Source of the DNA: Enhydrobacter aerosaccus
GTDB taxonomy: Bacteria > Pseudomonadota > Alphaproteobacteria > Reyranellales > Reyranellaceae
DNA length: 64,000 nucleotides
Assembly (NCBI RefSeq): GCF_900167455.1
Contig: NZ_FUWJ01000001.1
Span: 992,001 to 1,056,000, forward strand
Reading direction: 5' to 3'
The notes beneath the pieces are model-generated. The model was given only the letters and a program-made list of their open reading frames with translations. It searched no databases and was not told the DNA's origin. This document shows positions 23,276 to 31,392 of the stretch, piece after piece; positions within the stretch are counted from its first letter, which is position 1; each line of letters starts with the position of its first letter. Position numbers and translations under genes: made by a program.

Positions 23276-24676
23276 ATGGCACGGGAGTCTGTCTCGCACG
23301 GAGGGTGGCGCTCGCTTCTCAAGGTGGAGTGGGCGGCGATGCTCGCCATCCTGCTGGGCGGTGTCCTGCTGCAGTCGATGAATGTCCTGCTGCTGGCGAC
23401 CGTTCTGCCCTCCGTCGTCGAAGAGCTCGGCGGCGTGGCGATGCTGAGCTGGCCGACGACCGCATCCCTTGCGTCCTCCATCGTTGCTGCAAGCTGCTCC
23501 GGACTGCTCGCGGCGAAGTTCGGGCCCCGCAACACCTACTGCGTCGGCGTGCTGACATTCGGCTTCGGCGCCGTGTTCTGTTCGCTTGCAAAGACCATGG
23601 GCTGGCTGGTGGTCGGACGTCTGGTCCAAGGCTTTGGCGGCGGCCTCGAGGCGGCTGTGGCCTATGTGATCGTCCGTGGCACCTTTCCCGAGGCCATGTG
23701 GTCGCGGGTCATTGCCCTGATGTCGGGCAGTTGGAGCATGTCCGTCCTGATCGGGCCGCTGGTGGGAGGGCTTTTCGCCCGGTTCGGAAACTGGCGCGGC
23801 GCGTTCATCGCGACGGCAATCGTTGCGGTCCTCCTGGCGGTGAGCGCGGTGTTCGTTCTGCCACCCCTGTCGGGACGCCGGTCCAAGGCGCCAGCCGTAC
23901 CGACCGGTCGTGTGGCCTTGATCTGCCTCGCGATCGCCTCGACCTCCTGTGCATCGATTGTCGCGGCACCGATCGCCAAGACGGTACTGATTGCTGCCGC
24001 GGTCGGCATCCTGGTCGTGATGCTGAAGCTCGATCGCGCGGCGGCGACGCCCTTGCTGCCGCGTGATGCGTTTTCACTCCAAACCCCGACAGGTGTGGGA
24101 CTGTGGCTCGCCCTGTTGCTGTGCATAACCTTCAGCCCATTGCAGCTCTATGTGCCGCTCTTTCTGCAACGCCTGCACGGGTTGGATCCGCTCGCCGCGG
24201 GCTTCGTCGTCGCCAGCGGCTCGATGGGATGGACGATCGCCTCGCTGGTTATCGCCGGTGCATCGGGACGGTGGCCGGATCGATTGATGCTGGCAGGTCC
24301 GCCGATCATGGGCATCGGGTTGATCGGCATCGCCGTGCTCATGCCACTGTCGACGTTCGTGCCCCTGATCGTGGCCATCATGGTGCTGGGAATAGGGATC
24401 GGACAATGCTGGCCCCTGGTCGCTCACCGCATCATGAGCGGTGCGCGTGCTGGCGACGAAGCGACAACGGCGGCGGCCGTTCCGACAGTCCAGCAGATGG
24501 GGTTCGCGTTGGGAGCGGCGCTCGCCGGCGTCGCCGCCAACGCCAGCGGGCTTTCGGGCACACTCACCGATCAGGCCGTCGCGCAGGCGGCCTTATGGGT
24601 GCCGGTGAGCTTTGTCGCGGTTGCGGCGACCGCCAGCTTGGCGAGCCTGCGATTGAGCCACGTGCGCCAAGCGTGA
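23276..24676 (+). CDS. MFS transporter, DHA2/EmrB-like drug efflux type
   Basis: Inner-membrane proton-driven exporter of 466 aa with about 12-14 hydrophobic helices. The cytoplasmic loop LAAKFGPRNTYCVG and the helix VALMSGSW-type GPLVGGLFARFGNWR segment (motif C-like in EmrB/QacA relatives) are visible. The start MARESVSHGGW has GGGAGCGAG upstream. It diverges from the SufR-like regulator and lies in a redox island with SoxR and questin oxidase, which suggests export of quinones or other redox-active compounds. It converges on a molybdopterin oxidoreductase gene. The substrate is inferred from neighbours only. Confidence 0.82.
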   Translation: MARESVSHGGWRSLLKVEWAAMLAILLGGVLLQSMNVLLLATVLPSVVEELGGVAMLSWPTTASLASSIVAASCSGLLAAKFGPRNTYCVGVLTFGFGAVFCSLAKTMGWLVVGRLVQGFGGGLEAAVAYVIVRGTFPEAMWSRVIALMSGSWSMSVLIGPLVGGLFARFGNWRGAFIATAIVAVLLAVSAVFVLPPLSGRRSKAPAVPTGRVALICLAIASTSCASIVAAPIAKTVLIAAAVGILVVMLKLDRAAATPLLPRDAFSLQTPTGVGLWLALLLCITFSPLQLYVPLFLQRLHGLDPLAAGFVVASGSMGWTIASLVIAGASGRWPDRLMLAGPPIMGIGLIGIAVLMPLSTFVPLIVAIMVLGIGIGQCWPLVAHRIMSGARAGDEATTAAAVPTVQQMGFALGAALAGVAANASGLSGTLTDQAVAQAALWVPVSFVAVAATASLASLRLSHVRQA

Positions 24677-24707
24677 AGGCAGCGCGATACGCCGCCGTCG
24701 GGTCTCT

Positions 24708-26759
24708 TTACGCCGCCACCTGCCGCGCCGCAGGCCAAGCCGCCACCTCGAGCCAGGTGCTCTGATACGTGGCGCCTTCGCCCATGTCGGTGTAGCGATC
24801 GGAGCAGAGCATGTTGATGGTGCCGGCGACCGCCTCCCTGGTCGGGCGCTGACCGGGCACCAGCACGACGCCAGGCTGCACCTCGTCGCTCACGCGCAGG
24901 GTAAGCGCGATCTCGCCTCGATCGTTGAACAGGCGCACGGCCGCGCCGTCCTCGAGGCCGCGCGCCTCGGCGTCCGTCGGATGAAGAATGCAACAGGGCT
25001 TGCCCTCGCGGGTGCGCAGGAAGTCGACGCCGGAGAAGGCCGTGTGCGCCTGGAAATAGCCCGGCGCCGTAAGCAGGCGGAGCGGCCATTTCGCTGCCTC
25101 GGCGGCCTCGAGCGGGTCCTCGTTCCAATCGGGCAGGGGCGGCAGGCCCTGTCGTGCCAGCTGCTCGGAATGGAATTCGAGCTTGCCCGAGGGAGTCGCG
25201 AAGGGCTGTCCGGCCCAATCGTGCGCGATGTGGATCGGTTCACCGGCGAACAGTTTGTCCGGATCCGCCTTGGCGGCAGGGCCCGTCGCGCCCTTGAACA
25301 GCTCCTTCGCGGCCTCGTGCGGCGGCAACGTGAAGATGCGGTCCGTCAGTCCCATGCGCTGGGCGAGGGCCTGCGCGACGTCGAAGTTGGAGCGCGCCTC
25401 GCCTTGGGGCGTGGCTGCCTGCTGGCCCCATTGCATCCAATAGGCACCGTAGGCGCGATAGAGATCGTCGGTCTCGAGGTAGCTCGCCGCGGGCAGAACG
25501 ATGTCGGCGTACTTCGCGGTATCGGTCATGAAGGGATCGTGCACGACCGTGAACAGGTCCTCGCGTGCCAGGCCCTTCTGCACCTTGTACACCTCTGGAC
25601 AGGTGACGGCCGGATTGTTGGCCGAGATGTAGAGCGCTCGGATCGGCGGATCCTTCATGTTCAGGAGTTCCTCGCCGAGTCTCAGATGGTTGACCAGGCG
25701 GGAAGTGGCGGGACCGGACGGCTTGCGCACGGCGGCATAGTTGAGATCGCAGGACGCTGCGGTCAGGAGCAGCGCGCCGCCGCCCTTCACGCCGTAATGG
25801 CCGGTCACGCCCGGCAGCAGCGCGACGCTGCGCAGCGCCTGGCCGCCGGCGGCGAGGCGGGTCATGCCTTCACCAAGCCGGATCAATGCCGCCTTCGCCT
25901 TGCCGTACATCGCCGCGAGCTTCTCGATATCGGCCACCGGCAGCCCGGTGATCTCCGCGACCCGGGCCGGCGGGAACTTCGGCAGGATCTCGCGCTCGAC
26001 CTTGTCGAAGCCGACCGTGTGGCTGGCGAGGTAATCGCGGTTGGCGAGGCCGTCGCGTACCAGGATATGCATCACGCCCAGCGCCAGGGCGGCATCGGTG
26101 CCGATCCGGATCGGCAGATAGAGATCGGCCGCCGTGGCGCTGCGCGTGCGGCGCGGATCGATGACGATCAGCGGCAAGCCGCGGCGCTTCTTCTGCGTCT
26201 CGACCAGCGCCCAGAAGTGCACATTGGTGGCGGCGAGGTCCGCTCCCCAGGCGATCACGAGATCGGAATGCACGACCGATTCGGGGTCGGCACCGCCGAC
26301 CGGTCCGACCGTCATGTCCCAGGCGGTCTCGCAGCAGGTGTCGCAGACGGTGCCGGCCTGCAGCCGAGTGCTGCCCAAGGCGTGGAACAGGCCGTTCACC
26401 AGGCCGCGATTCATCAGACCCTGATGAGCGGAGTAGGCGTAGCCGAGCAGGGCGAGCGGGCCGCTCTCCTTGATGATCGCTTTCCAGCGACTGGCGATCT
26501 CGTCCAGCGCGTCGTCCCACGAAATGGGTTCGAACTGGCCGGTGCCCTTCGGACCGGTGCGCTTCAGCGGGCTTTTAAGGCGTTCGGGAGAATTGACGAG
26601 ATCGGCGTCGCGGTTGACCTTCCCGCACGCAAACCCCGCCGTATAGGGGTGATCCGGATCGCCTTGCACGCGCACGACCTTGCCGTTGTCGACATGCGCG
26701 ATGAGGGAGCACATGTCAGGACAATCGTGTGCACAGACAACTCTTACGGACTTCACCAC
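24708..26759 (-). CDS. Molybdopterin oxidoreductase family protein (4Fe-4S, DMSO reductase superfamily)
   Basis: Cytoplasmic protein of 683 aa without a Tat signal. The N-terminal cluster motif is CAHDCPDMC with a fourth Cys in FACGKVN (about residue 45). The catalytic domain contains WDDALDEIASRW, VIDPRRTRSA, DIVLPAASYLE and the molybdopterin-dinucleotide domain (RLLTAPGYFQAH, PTDAEARGLEDGA, TREAVAGTINML). It belongs to the assorted oxidoreductase group that includes formate dehydrogenase and nitrate reductase relatives; the reaction is unknown. No electron-transfer subunit is adjacent, so it may use a soluble partner. A related, separate gene lies at 31393. Confidence 0.87.
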   Translation of the reverse strand: MVKSVRVVCAHDCPDMCSLIAHVDNGKVVRVQGDPDHPYTAGFACGKVNRDADLVNSPERLKSPLKRTGPKGTGQFEPISWDDALDEIASRWKAIIKESGPLALLGYAYSAHQGLMNRGLVNGLFHALGSTRLQAGTVCDTCCETAWDMTVGPVGGADPESVVHSDLVIAWGADLAATNVHFWALVETQKKRRGLPLIVIDPRRTRSATAADLYLPIRIGTDAALALGVMHILVRDGLANRDYLASHTVGFDKVEREILPKFPPARVAEITGLPVADIEKLAAMYGKAKAALIRLGEGMTRLAAGGQALRSVALLPGVTGHYGVKGGGALLLTAASCDLNYAAVRKPSGPATSRLVNHLRLGEELLNMKDPPIRALYISANNPAVTCPEVYKVQKGLAREDLFTVVHDPFMTDTAKYADIVLPAASYLETDDLYRAYGAYWMQWGQQAATPQGEARSNFDVAQALAQRMGLTDRIFTLPPHEAAKELFKGATGPAAKADPDKLFAGEPIHIAHDWAGQPFATPSGKLEFHSEQLARQGLPPLPDWNEDPLEAAEAAKWPLRLLTAPGYFQAHTAFSGVDFLRTREGKPCCILHPTDAEARGLEDGAAVRLFNDRGEIALTLRVSDEVQPGVVLVPGQRPTREAVAGTINMLCSDRYTDMGEGATYQSTWLEVAAWPAARQVAA

Positions 26760-26817
26760 ACCGTCTCCCCGAATTTGGAAGACGGTACTCTATCAGAGGT
26801 CGTGAAGAATCCAGGCC

Positions 26818-27108
26818 TTACTTCTTCTTGGCTGCGCCCTTAGCGGGCGTCGCCTCGGGCTTCGCACCCGACGACTTGGTGCCGGCGCCCACGCCGCCGG
26901 TCATGCCGAAGCGGTCCTTGAAGCGCTGCACGCGGCCGCCGCGGTCGATGGACTGGCGCACGCCCGTCCAGGCCGGGTGGGTCTTCGGGTCGATATCGAG
27001 GCGCATCGTCGCGCCTTCCTTACCCCAGGTCGACCGAGTCTTGAACGACGAGCCGTCGGTCATCGTCACGGTGATCTCGTGATAGTCGGGGTGGATCTTC
27101 TCTTTCAT
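26818..27108 (-). CDS. rpmE: 50S ribosomal protein L31 (zinc-free type)
   Basis: Ribosomal protein of 96 aa: [19 protein letters not shown] at the start and a PKTHPAWTG motif at the centre. The CxxC zinc pairs of the C+ form are absent, so this is the C- form. A Lys/Ala/Pro-rich tail (from about [10 protein letters not shown] to AAKKK) extends beyond the core. The ATG at 27108 has GGAG upstream; the earlier in-frame start at 27156 adds a non-family leader. The gene diverges from cyaY and the ABC exporter. Confidence 0.93.
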   Translation of the reverse strand: MKEKIHPDYHEITVTMTDGSSFKTRSTWGKEGATMRLDIDPKTHPAWTGVRQSIDRGGRVQRFKDRFGMTGGVGAGTKSSGAKPEATPAKGAAKKK

Positions 27109-27249
27109 AGGCTTCTCCAGCGCTCCAGGACCGATTTCCGACCGGCCCCTGGCCAAGATTCAGGCAACAGGGCGCGGCTTATACCGGCCCGGGGGTGTGT
27201 CCACAAGCCCGGTTGTCGGGCCAGTCGCAGGCTTGTAGACCGCCCCATC

Positions 27250-27555
27250 ATGACCGACACCAGCTTCGAAAACCTCGCGGACAGCCTTCTGGAGGCCCTG
27301 GAAGAGGGGATCGGCGACCACGCCGACGCCGAGCGCCAGGGCGGCGTGCTGACGGTCGAGGGGCCCGACGGGACCTGGATCGTCAATAAACATGCACCCA
27401 CCAGGCAAGTCTGGCTGAGTTCGCCCAAGAGCGGCGCCCGCCATTTTGCCTTCGACACCCAGTCCGGCCTTTGGGCGGACACGCGCGGCGGCAGCGATCT
27501 TTTGGCGATCCTTTCGGCCGAATTGGGCGTTGCCCTGGAGTGGCATCCGGAATGA
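27250..27555 (+). CDS. cyaY: Frataxin-like iron-sulfur assembly protein CyaY
   Basis: Protein of 101 aa with the frataxin fold: an acidic first helix (FENLADSLLEALEEGIGDHA), then strands with VLTVEGPDGTWIVNKHAPTRQVWLSS-type sequence and the closing GARHF. It binds iron and modulates IscS-dependent cluster assembly in the cytoplasm. The ATG at 27250 suits the family length. The stop overlaps the next start as ATGA, coupling it to an ABC exporter, which is an unusual partner. A divergent L31 gene lies upstream. Confidence 0.88.
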   Translation: MTDTSFENLADSLLEALEEGIGDHADAERQGGVLTVEGPDGTWIVNKHAPTRQVWLSSPKSGARHFAFDTQSGLWADTRGGSDLLAILSAELGVALEWHPE

Positions 27556-29306
27556 ACCGTTTCGCAGGCCTTCGGCTTCTTGCCCCGTATCTCCGGCCGC
27601 ATCGCGGCCGGGTCGCCCTGGCGCTGCTGTCGCTGATCGTGGCCGCCGGCACGGTGCTGGCATTCGGCGCGTGCCTGCGCGCCCTGATCGATCGCGGCTT
27701 CGCCGAAGGCAAGCCGGCGGTGCTCGACTATGCGCTGGCCTCGATGCTGGCCGTGGCTGGCGTGCTGGCAATCGCCTCGGGCGCGCGCTTCTATCTCGTC
27801 TCGTGGCTCGGCGAGCGGGTGGTTGGGGACCTGCGTCGAGACCTCTTCGCGCACGTCATCCGGCTGGGGCCGGCCTGGTTCGAGATCAAGCGTTCCGGCG
27901 ACGTGATGAGCCGGATCTCGTCCGATGCCCAGCTCATCGAGCAGGTAATCGGTTCCTCGGCCTCGGTTGCCCTGCGCAACACCCTGATGTGCATCGGCGG
28001 CATCGCGATGCTCGTCATCACCAATCCCAAGCTGGCCGCGCTGGTCCTGGCGGTGGTGCCGGTCGTGGTGGCGCCGATCATCATCTTCGGGCGCAAGGTG
28101 CGGGCGCTGTCGCGGGCGGCGCAGGCGCGCATCGCCGACATGGTATCGGACGGGGCGGAAACGCTGGACGGCATCCGCACCGTCCAGGCTTTCGCGCAGG
28201 AGGGACGGGCGGCAGGACATTTCGGCGAGGCGACCGAACTGGCCTTCACCGCTGCAGTCCGCCGCATCACGCGCCGGGCCATCATGACGACCCTGGTGAT
28301 ATTCATCGTCTTCGCCGCCGTGGGCTTCCTGCTGTGGATCGGCGGATTGGACGTGCTTGCCGGGCGCATCACCGCCGGCGACCTGTCGGCCTTCGTCTTC
28401 TATGCCGTGCTGGTGGCCAGTTCGGGCGGCGCGATCAGCGAGACGATCGGCGATCTGCAGCGGGCTTCGGGTGCCGCCGAGCGCCTGTCCGAATTGCGGG
28501 CCGAGCAGCCCGTCATCCTGGAAAGTCCGACACCGAAGACGCTGCAACAGCCGGTCAAAGGGACCGTGGCGTTCGAGCAGGTCTCCTTCCGCTATCCGAC
28601 GCGGCCCGACGCGCTGGCCCTGGAGCGGTTCGATCTCTCGGTGGCGTCGGGCGAGACCGTGGCGATCGTCGGCCCCTCGGGTGCCGGCAAGACGACGGTC
28701 TTCAATCTTCTGCTACGGTTCTACGATCCCGAGGCCGGCACGATTCGGCTGGATGGGGTCGACATCCGCGATCTTCGGTTGGCCGACCTGCGCCGCCAGT
28801 TCGCGATCGTACCGCAGGAACCCATGCTGTTCACCGCCACGGTCGCCGACAATATCCGCTACGGACGCCCTGAGGCGTCGGACGCCGAGGTGCGGGCGGC
28901 GGCCCAGGCGGCATCGGCTCTGGGCTTCGTCGAAGCCCTCCCGCAGGGCTTCGCCACGCATCTCGGGGCGCGCGGCGTGCGTCTGTCGGGCGGCCAGCGG
29001 CAGCGCATCGCCATTGCCCGGGCGCTTCTCTGCGATCCGGCCGTGCTGCTCCTCGACGAGGCCACAAGCGCCCTCGATGCCGAGAGCGAGCTCGCCGTGC
29101 AGCAGGCCCTGGATGCGCTGATGCACAAGCGGACGACCCTGGTGATCGCGCACCGACTGGCGACAGTGCAGAAGGCCGATCGGATCGCCGTGGTGGATGC
29201 GGGCCGGGTGGTCGATGTCGGCACGCATGCCGAACTGGCCCGACGGGGTGGGCTCTATGCGCGGCTTGCCGAATTGCAATTCAACCTGTCGGCTGCCGCC
29301 AGCTGA
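27552..29306 (+). CDS. ABC exporter half-transporter (fused membrane and ATPase domains, MsbA-like)
   Basis: Protein of 584 aa with a six-helix export domain (about residues 15-310) followed by an ATPase: Walker A GPSGAGKTT near residue 373, the signature LSGGQRQRIAIARAL, Walker B AVLLLDEATSALD, and the switch His in LVIAHRLATV. It would dimerise in the inner membrane and export lipids, peptides or small molecules. The start overlaps the cyaY stop by four bases. The location beside rpmE is common for such exporters in alphaproteobacteria. The substrate cannot be told; a role in iron or haem compound export is possible from the cyaY coupling. Confidence 0.88.
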   Translation: MNRFAGLRLLAPYLRPHRGRVALALLSLIVAAGTVLAFGACLRALIDRGFAEGKPAVLDYALASMLAVAGVLAIASGARFYLVSWLGERVVGDLRRDLFAHVIRLGPAWFEIKRSGDVMSRISSDAQLIEQVIGSSASVALRNTLMCIGGIAMLVITNPKLAALVLAVVPVVVAPIIIFGRKVRALSRAAQARIADMVSDGAETLDGIRTVQAFAQEGRAAGHFGEATELAFTAAVRRITRRAIMTTLVIFIVFAAVGFLLWIGGLDVLAGRITAGDLSAFVFYAVLVASSGGAISETIGDLQRASGAAERLSELRAEQPVILESPTPKTLQQPVKGTVAFEQVSFRYPTRPDALALERFDLSVASGETVAIVGPSGAGKTTVFNLLLRFYDPEAGTIRLDGVDIRDLRLADLRRQFAIVPQEPMLFTATVADNIRYGRPEASDAEVRAAAQAASALGFVEALPQGFATHLGARGVRLSGGQRQRIAIARALLCDPAVLLLDEATSALDAESELAVQQALDALMHKRTTLVIAHRLATVQKADRIAVVDAGRVVDVGTHAELARRGGLYARLAELQFNLSAAAS

Positions 29307-29318
29307 GTTTGCACTTTA

Positions 29319-29353
29319 AGTGATCTGAAAATATCGTTGAATTTCAGATCACT
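29319..29353. repeat. 12-bp perfect inverted repeat after the ABC exporter
   Basis: AGTGATCTGAAA (29319-29330) pairs with TTTCAGATCACT (29342-29353) around an 11-base loop, 13 bases past the exporter stop. It lacks a T-run, so it could be an mRNA-stabilising hairpin or a protein-binding site rather than an intrinsic terminator. Confidence 0.65.
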
Positions 29354-29416
29354 GGTGGATATCGTTCGAGCCATATTTCAGTCGTATTTTTACATCGACC
29401 ACATATTGGGTCCGCC

Positions 29417-29581
29417 ATGTTCGCTCGACTCTCGCTGCGCTCTTCCTCAATCGATTCAATAACTTATTCAAATCGGCTAAGCCGAATTGCGGATTGGTGG
29501 CCGGCCGCGCTGATCGGCTTGTTGGCATTGATCGGCAACGGAACCGACAGCAACGCCCAGACGCTTCTCGGGCTGTTTTAG
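29417..29581 (+). CDS. Doubtful 54-residue open frame with one hydrophobic helix
   Basis: Starts MFARLSLRSSSIDSITY and contains a hydrophobic segment WWPAALIGLLALIGNG before a TAG. There is no Shine-Dalgarno and codon use is not typical of the neighbours in its first half. It is listed because it fills most of an otherwise empty stretch. Confidence 0.25.
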   Translation: MFARLSLRSSSIDSITYSNRLSRIADWWPAALIGLLALIGNGTDSNAQTLLGLF

Positions 29582-29657
29582 GGACACGCGGGACACAGCG
29601 GGACGGGCGGGACGGCGGGACAGCGCCGCCAAAAACCTGTCGGCATCGTATTCGAAC

Positions 29658-29679
29658 CCGTCCCAGCCCCTTGGGACGG
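29658..29679 (-). terminator. GC hairpin downstream of the acyl-CoA synthetase
   Basis: Perfect 8-bp stem CCGTCCCA (29658-29665) with TGGGACGG (29672-29679), 20 bases beyond the synthetase stop on the minus strand. There is no immediate T-run, so factor-independent termination is uncertain. Confidence 0.4.
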
Positions 29680-29698
29680 CGGGCTGGACGGCCTCCTG

Positions 29699-31333
29699 TC
29701 AGCGGGCGGCCTTGCCTTCGGCATCGAGGCGTCGAAGTTCGCGGCGCAGGATCTTGCCGGTCGTCGTCAGCGGCAGTTCAGTCACGAACTCGACCTCGCG
29801 CGGATACTCGTGGGCGGCGAGGCGCTTCTTCACATAGTCCGCCAGCTCGGTCTTCAGCGCCTCGGTCGGCGGGATCTCGGAGCGGAGCTGGACGAAGGCC
29901 TTCACGATCTCGGTACGGACCTTGTCCGGTACTCCGACCACGCCGACCATCGCCACCGCCGGGTGCTTCATCAGGCACTCCTCGATTTCGCCCGGGCCGA
30001 TGCGGTAGCCGCCCGAGGTGATGACGTCGTCATCGCGGCTCTTGAAGAAGACATAGCCGTCCGCATCGATGCGGCCGAGATCGCCGGTCAACAGCCAGTC
30101 GCCGGCGAACTTGCGCGCCGTCGCCTCGGGGTTGCGCCAGTATTCCAGCATGACGATGGGGTCGTGCCGCCAGCCGGCGATCTGCCCTTCGACATCGGGC
30201 GGCAGGACATTGCCGGCCTCGTCGACGATCGCGACCTTTCGGCCGGGGCAGGCACGGCCGCATGACCCTGGTCGGACCTCGAACCAGTCCGGCGAATTCA
30301 GCAGCATGAGATTCATCTCGGTCTGGCCGTAGCCTTCGGAGATCGTGGTGCCGAAGGTCTCGCGCCCCCAGGCCAGCAGTTCCTCGCCCATGGCCTCGCC
30401 GCCGGTGCTGACGGCGCGCAGATCGTAGGTCCAGCGCTGGCGCGGCTGGTCCACCTGCCGCATCAGCTTCAGCGCCGTCGGCGGAATGAAGGCGACACCG
30501 ACCTTGTGGCGCGCCAGCAGGGCGAAGGCGCGCTCCGGGTCGAACTTGGCGAAACGGTGCGCCACCACCGGCGTGCCATAGTACCAGGCCGGGAAGAGGG
30601 CGTCGTAGAGGCCGGCGATCCACGCCCATTCGGCCGGCGTCCACATCACCTCGTTGCCCTGCGGCCAATGGCTCAGCCACTGCTCGACCGGCGGGATCGA
30701 GCCCAGCAGCATGCGATGGGCGTGCAGGGCGCCTTTCGGTTGGCCGGTGGTGCCCGACGTATAGATCAGCAGCGCCGGATCTTCCGCGCGCGTATCGACC
30801 GTCGCGAAGCGATCCGATGCGCTCGCCAGCAGAAGATCCCAGTCGAAGAAGTCCTGCCCGTGAGCGCCGGCGCCGATCACGATGACCGTCTTCAGATGCG
30901 GCAAGCGCTCCCGCACGGCGAGCACCTTCGGCAGTTGCGCGAGATCGGTAACGATCGCCGAGGCTTCGGCGTTCGCCAGCCGGTACTCGACCGCCTCTTC
31001 GCCAAACAGCGTGAAGAGCGGCAGTACCACGGCGCCCAGGCGATAGCCGGCGAGATGACCGATGGTGAGCTCAGCGCCCTGGCTCAGGAACACCGCCACG
31101 CGGTCGCCCTTGTGGACGCCTTTGTCAGTGAGGGCGTTGGCGAGCCGGGAGCTGGCGGCCAGCAGTTGGCCGAAGGTCCAGTTGCGCACGCTGCCGTCGG
31201 CGTTTTCCACAATCAGGGCCAGCGTGTCGGCGGGATGGCGCTCACACACCGCCCGGCCGATGTTCAGGTGTTCCGGGATGCGCCAGCGGAAGCGACGCAT
31301 GGCTTCGTCGTAGGAAAGGCCGCGAGGGATCAT
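29699..31333 (-). CDS. AMP-dependent acyl-CoA synthetase
   Basis: Ligase of 544 aa that activates a carboxylic acid with ATP and CoA. Motifs in order: the P-loop LIYTSGTTGQPKGALHAHR, GYGQTEMNL, LTGDLGRIDADGYVFF, the hinge SRDDDVITSGGYRIGP, and the catalytic Lys in TTTGKILRREL near the end. It resembles the medium-chain or acetyl/propionyl-type enzymes. The start at 31333 (MIPRGLSY) is preferred to 31369, whose extra residues do not fit. It diverges from the second molybdopterin oxidoreductase with only 59 bases between. The substrate may be a fatty or aromatic acid. Confidence 0.9.
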   Translation of the reverse strand: MIPRGLSYDEAMRRFRWRIPEHLNIGRAVCERHPADTLALIVENADGSVRNWTFGQLLAASSRLANALTDKGVHKGDRVAVFLSQGAELTIGHLAGYRLGAVVLPLFTLFGEEAVEYRLANAEASAIVTDLAQLPKVLAVRERLPHLKTVIVIGAGAHGQDFFDWDLLLASASDRFATVDTRAEDPALLIYTSGTTGQPKGALHAHRMLLGSIPPVEQWLSHWPQGNEVMWTPAEWAWIAGLYDALFPAWYYGTPVVAHRFAKFDPERAFALLARHKVGVAFIPPTALKLMRQVDQPRQRWTYDLRAVSTGGEAMGEELLAWGRETFGTTISEGYGQTEMNLMLLNSPDWFEVRPGSCGRACPGRKVAIVDEAGNVLPPDVEGQIAGWRHDPIVMLEYWRNPEATARKFAGDWLLTGDLGRIDADGYVFFKSRDDDVITSGGYRIGPGEIEECLMKHPAVAMVGVVGVPDKVRTEIVKAFVQLRSEIPPTEALKTELADYVKKRLAAHEYPREVEFVTELPLTTTGKILRRELRRLDAEGKAAR

Positions 31334-31392
31334 GGCGGGCGGCACTCTATGGCAGGTGGACCATCCCAAGCCAGCGGGAGTATCTTTTCGCC

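Larger units (their letters stand above)
29307..29698. other. 392-bp structured intergenic region with inverted and tandem repeats
   Basis: Between the exporter and the convergent acyl-CoA synthetase. It holds an AT-rich perfect inverted repeat (29319-29353), an ATATCGTT direct repeat (29331 and about 29358), a possible 54-codon frame (29417-29581), about five close GGGAC units (29581-29625), and a GC hairpin (29658-29679). Composition changes abruptly from AT-rich to GC-rich near 29580, unlike the rest of the window. Confidence 0.6.

Noticed and set aside
29581..29625. GGGAC repeats as a possible CRISPR array
   Set aside because: Units are only 5-8 bases, spacing is irregular and short, and no cas genes are present.
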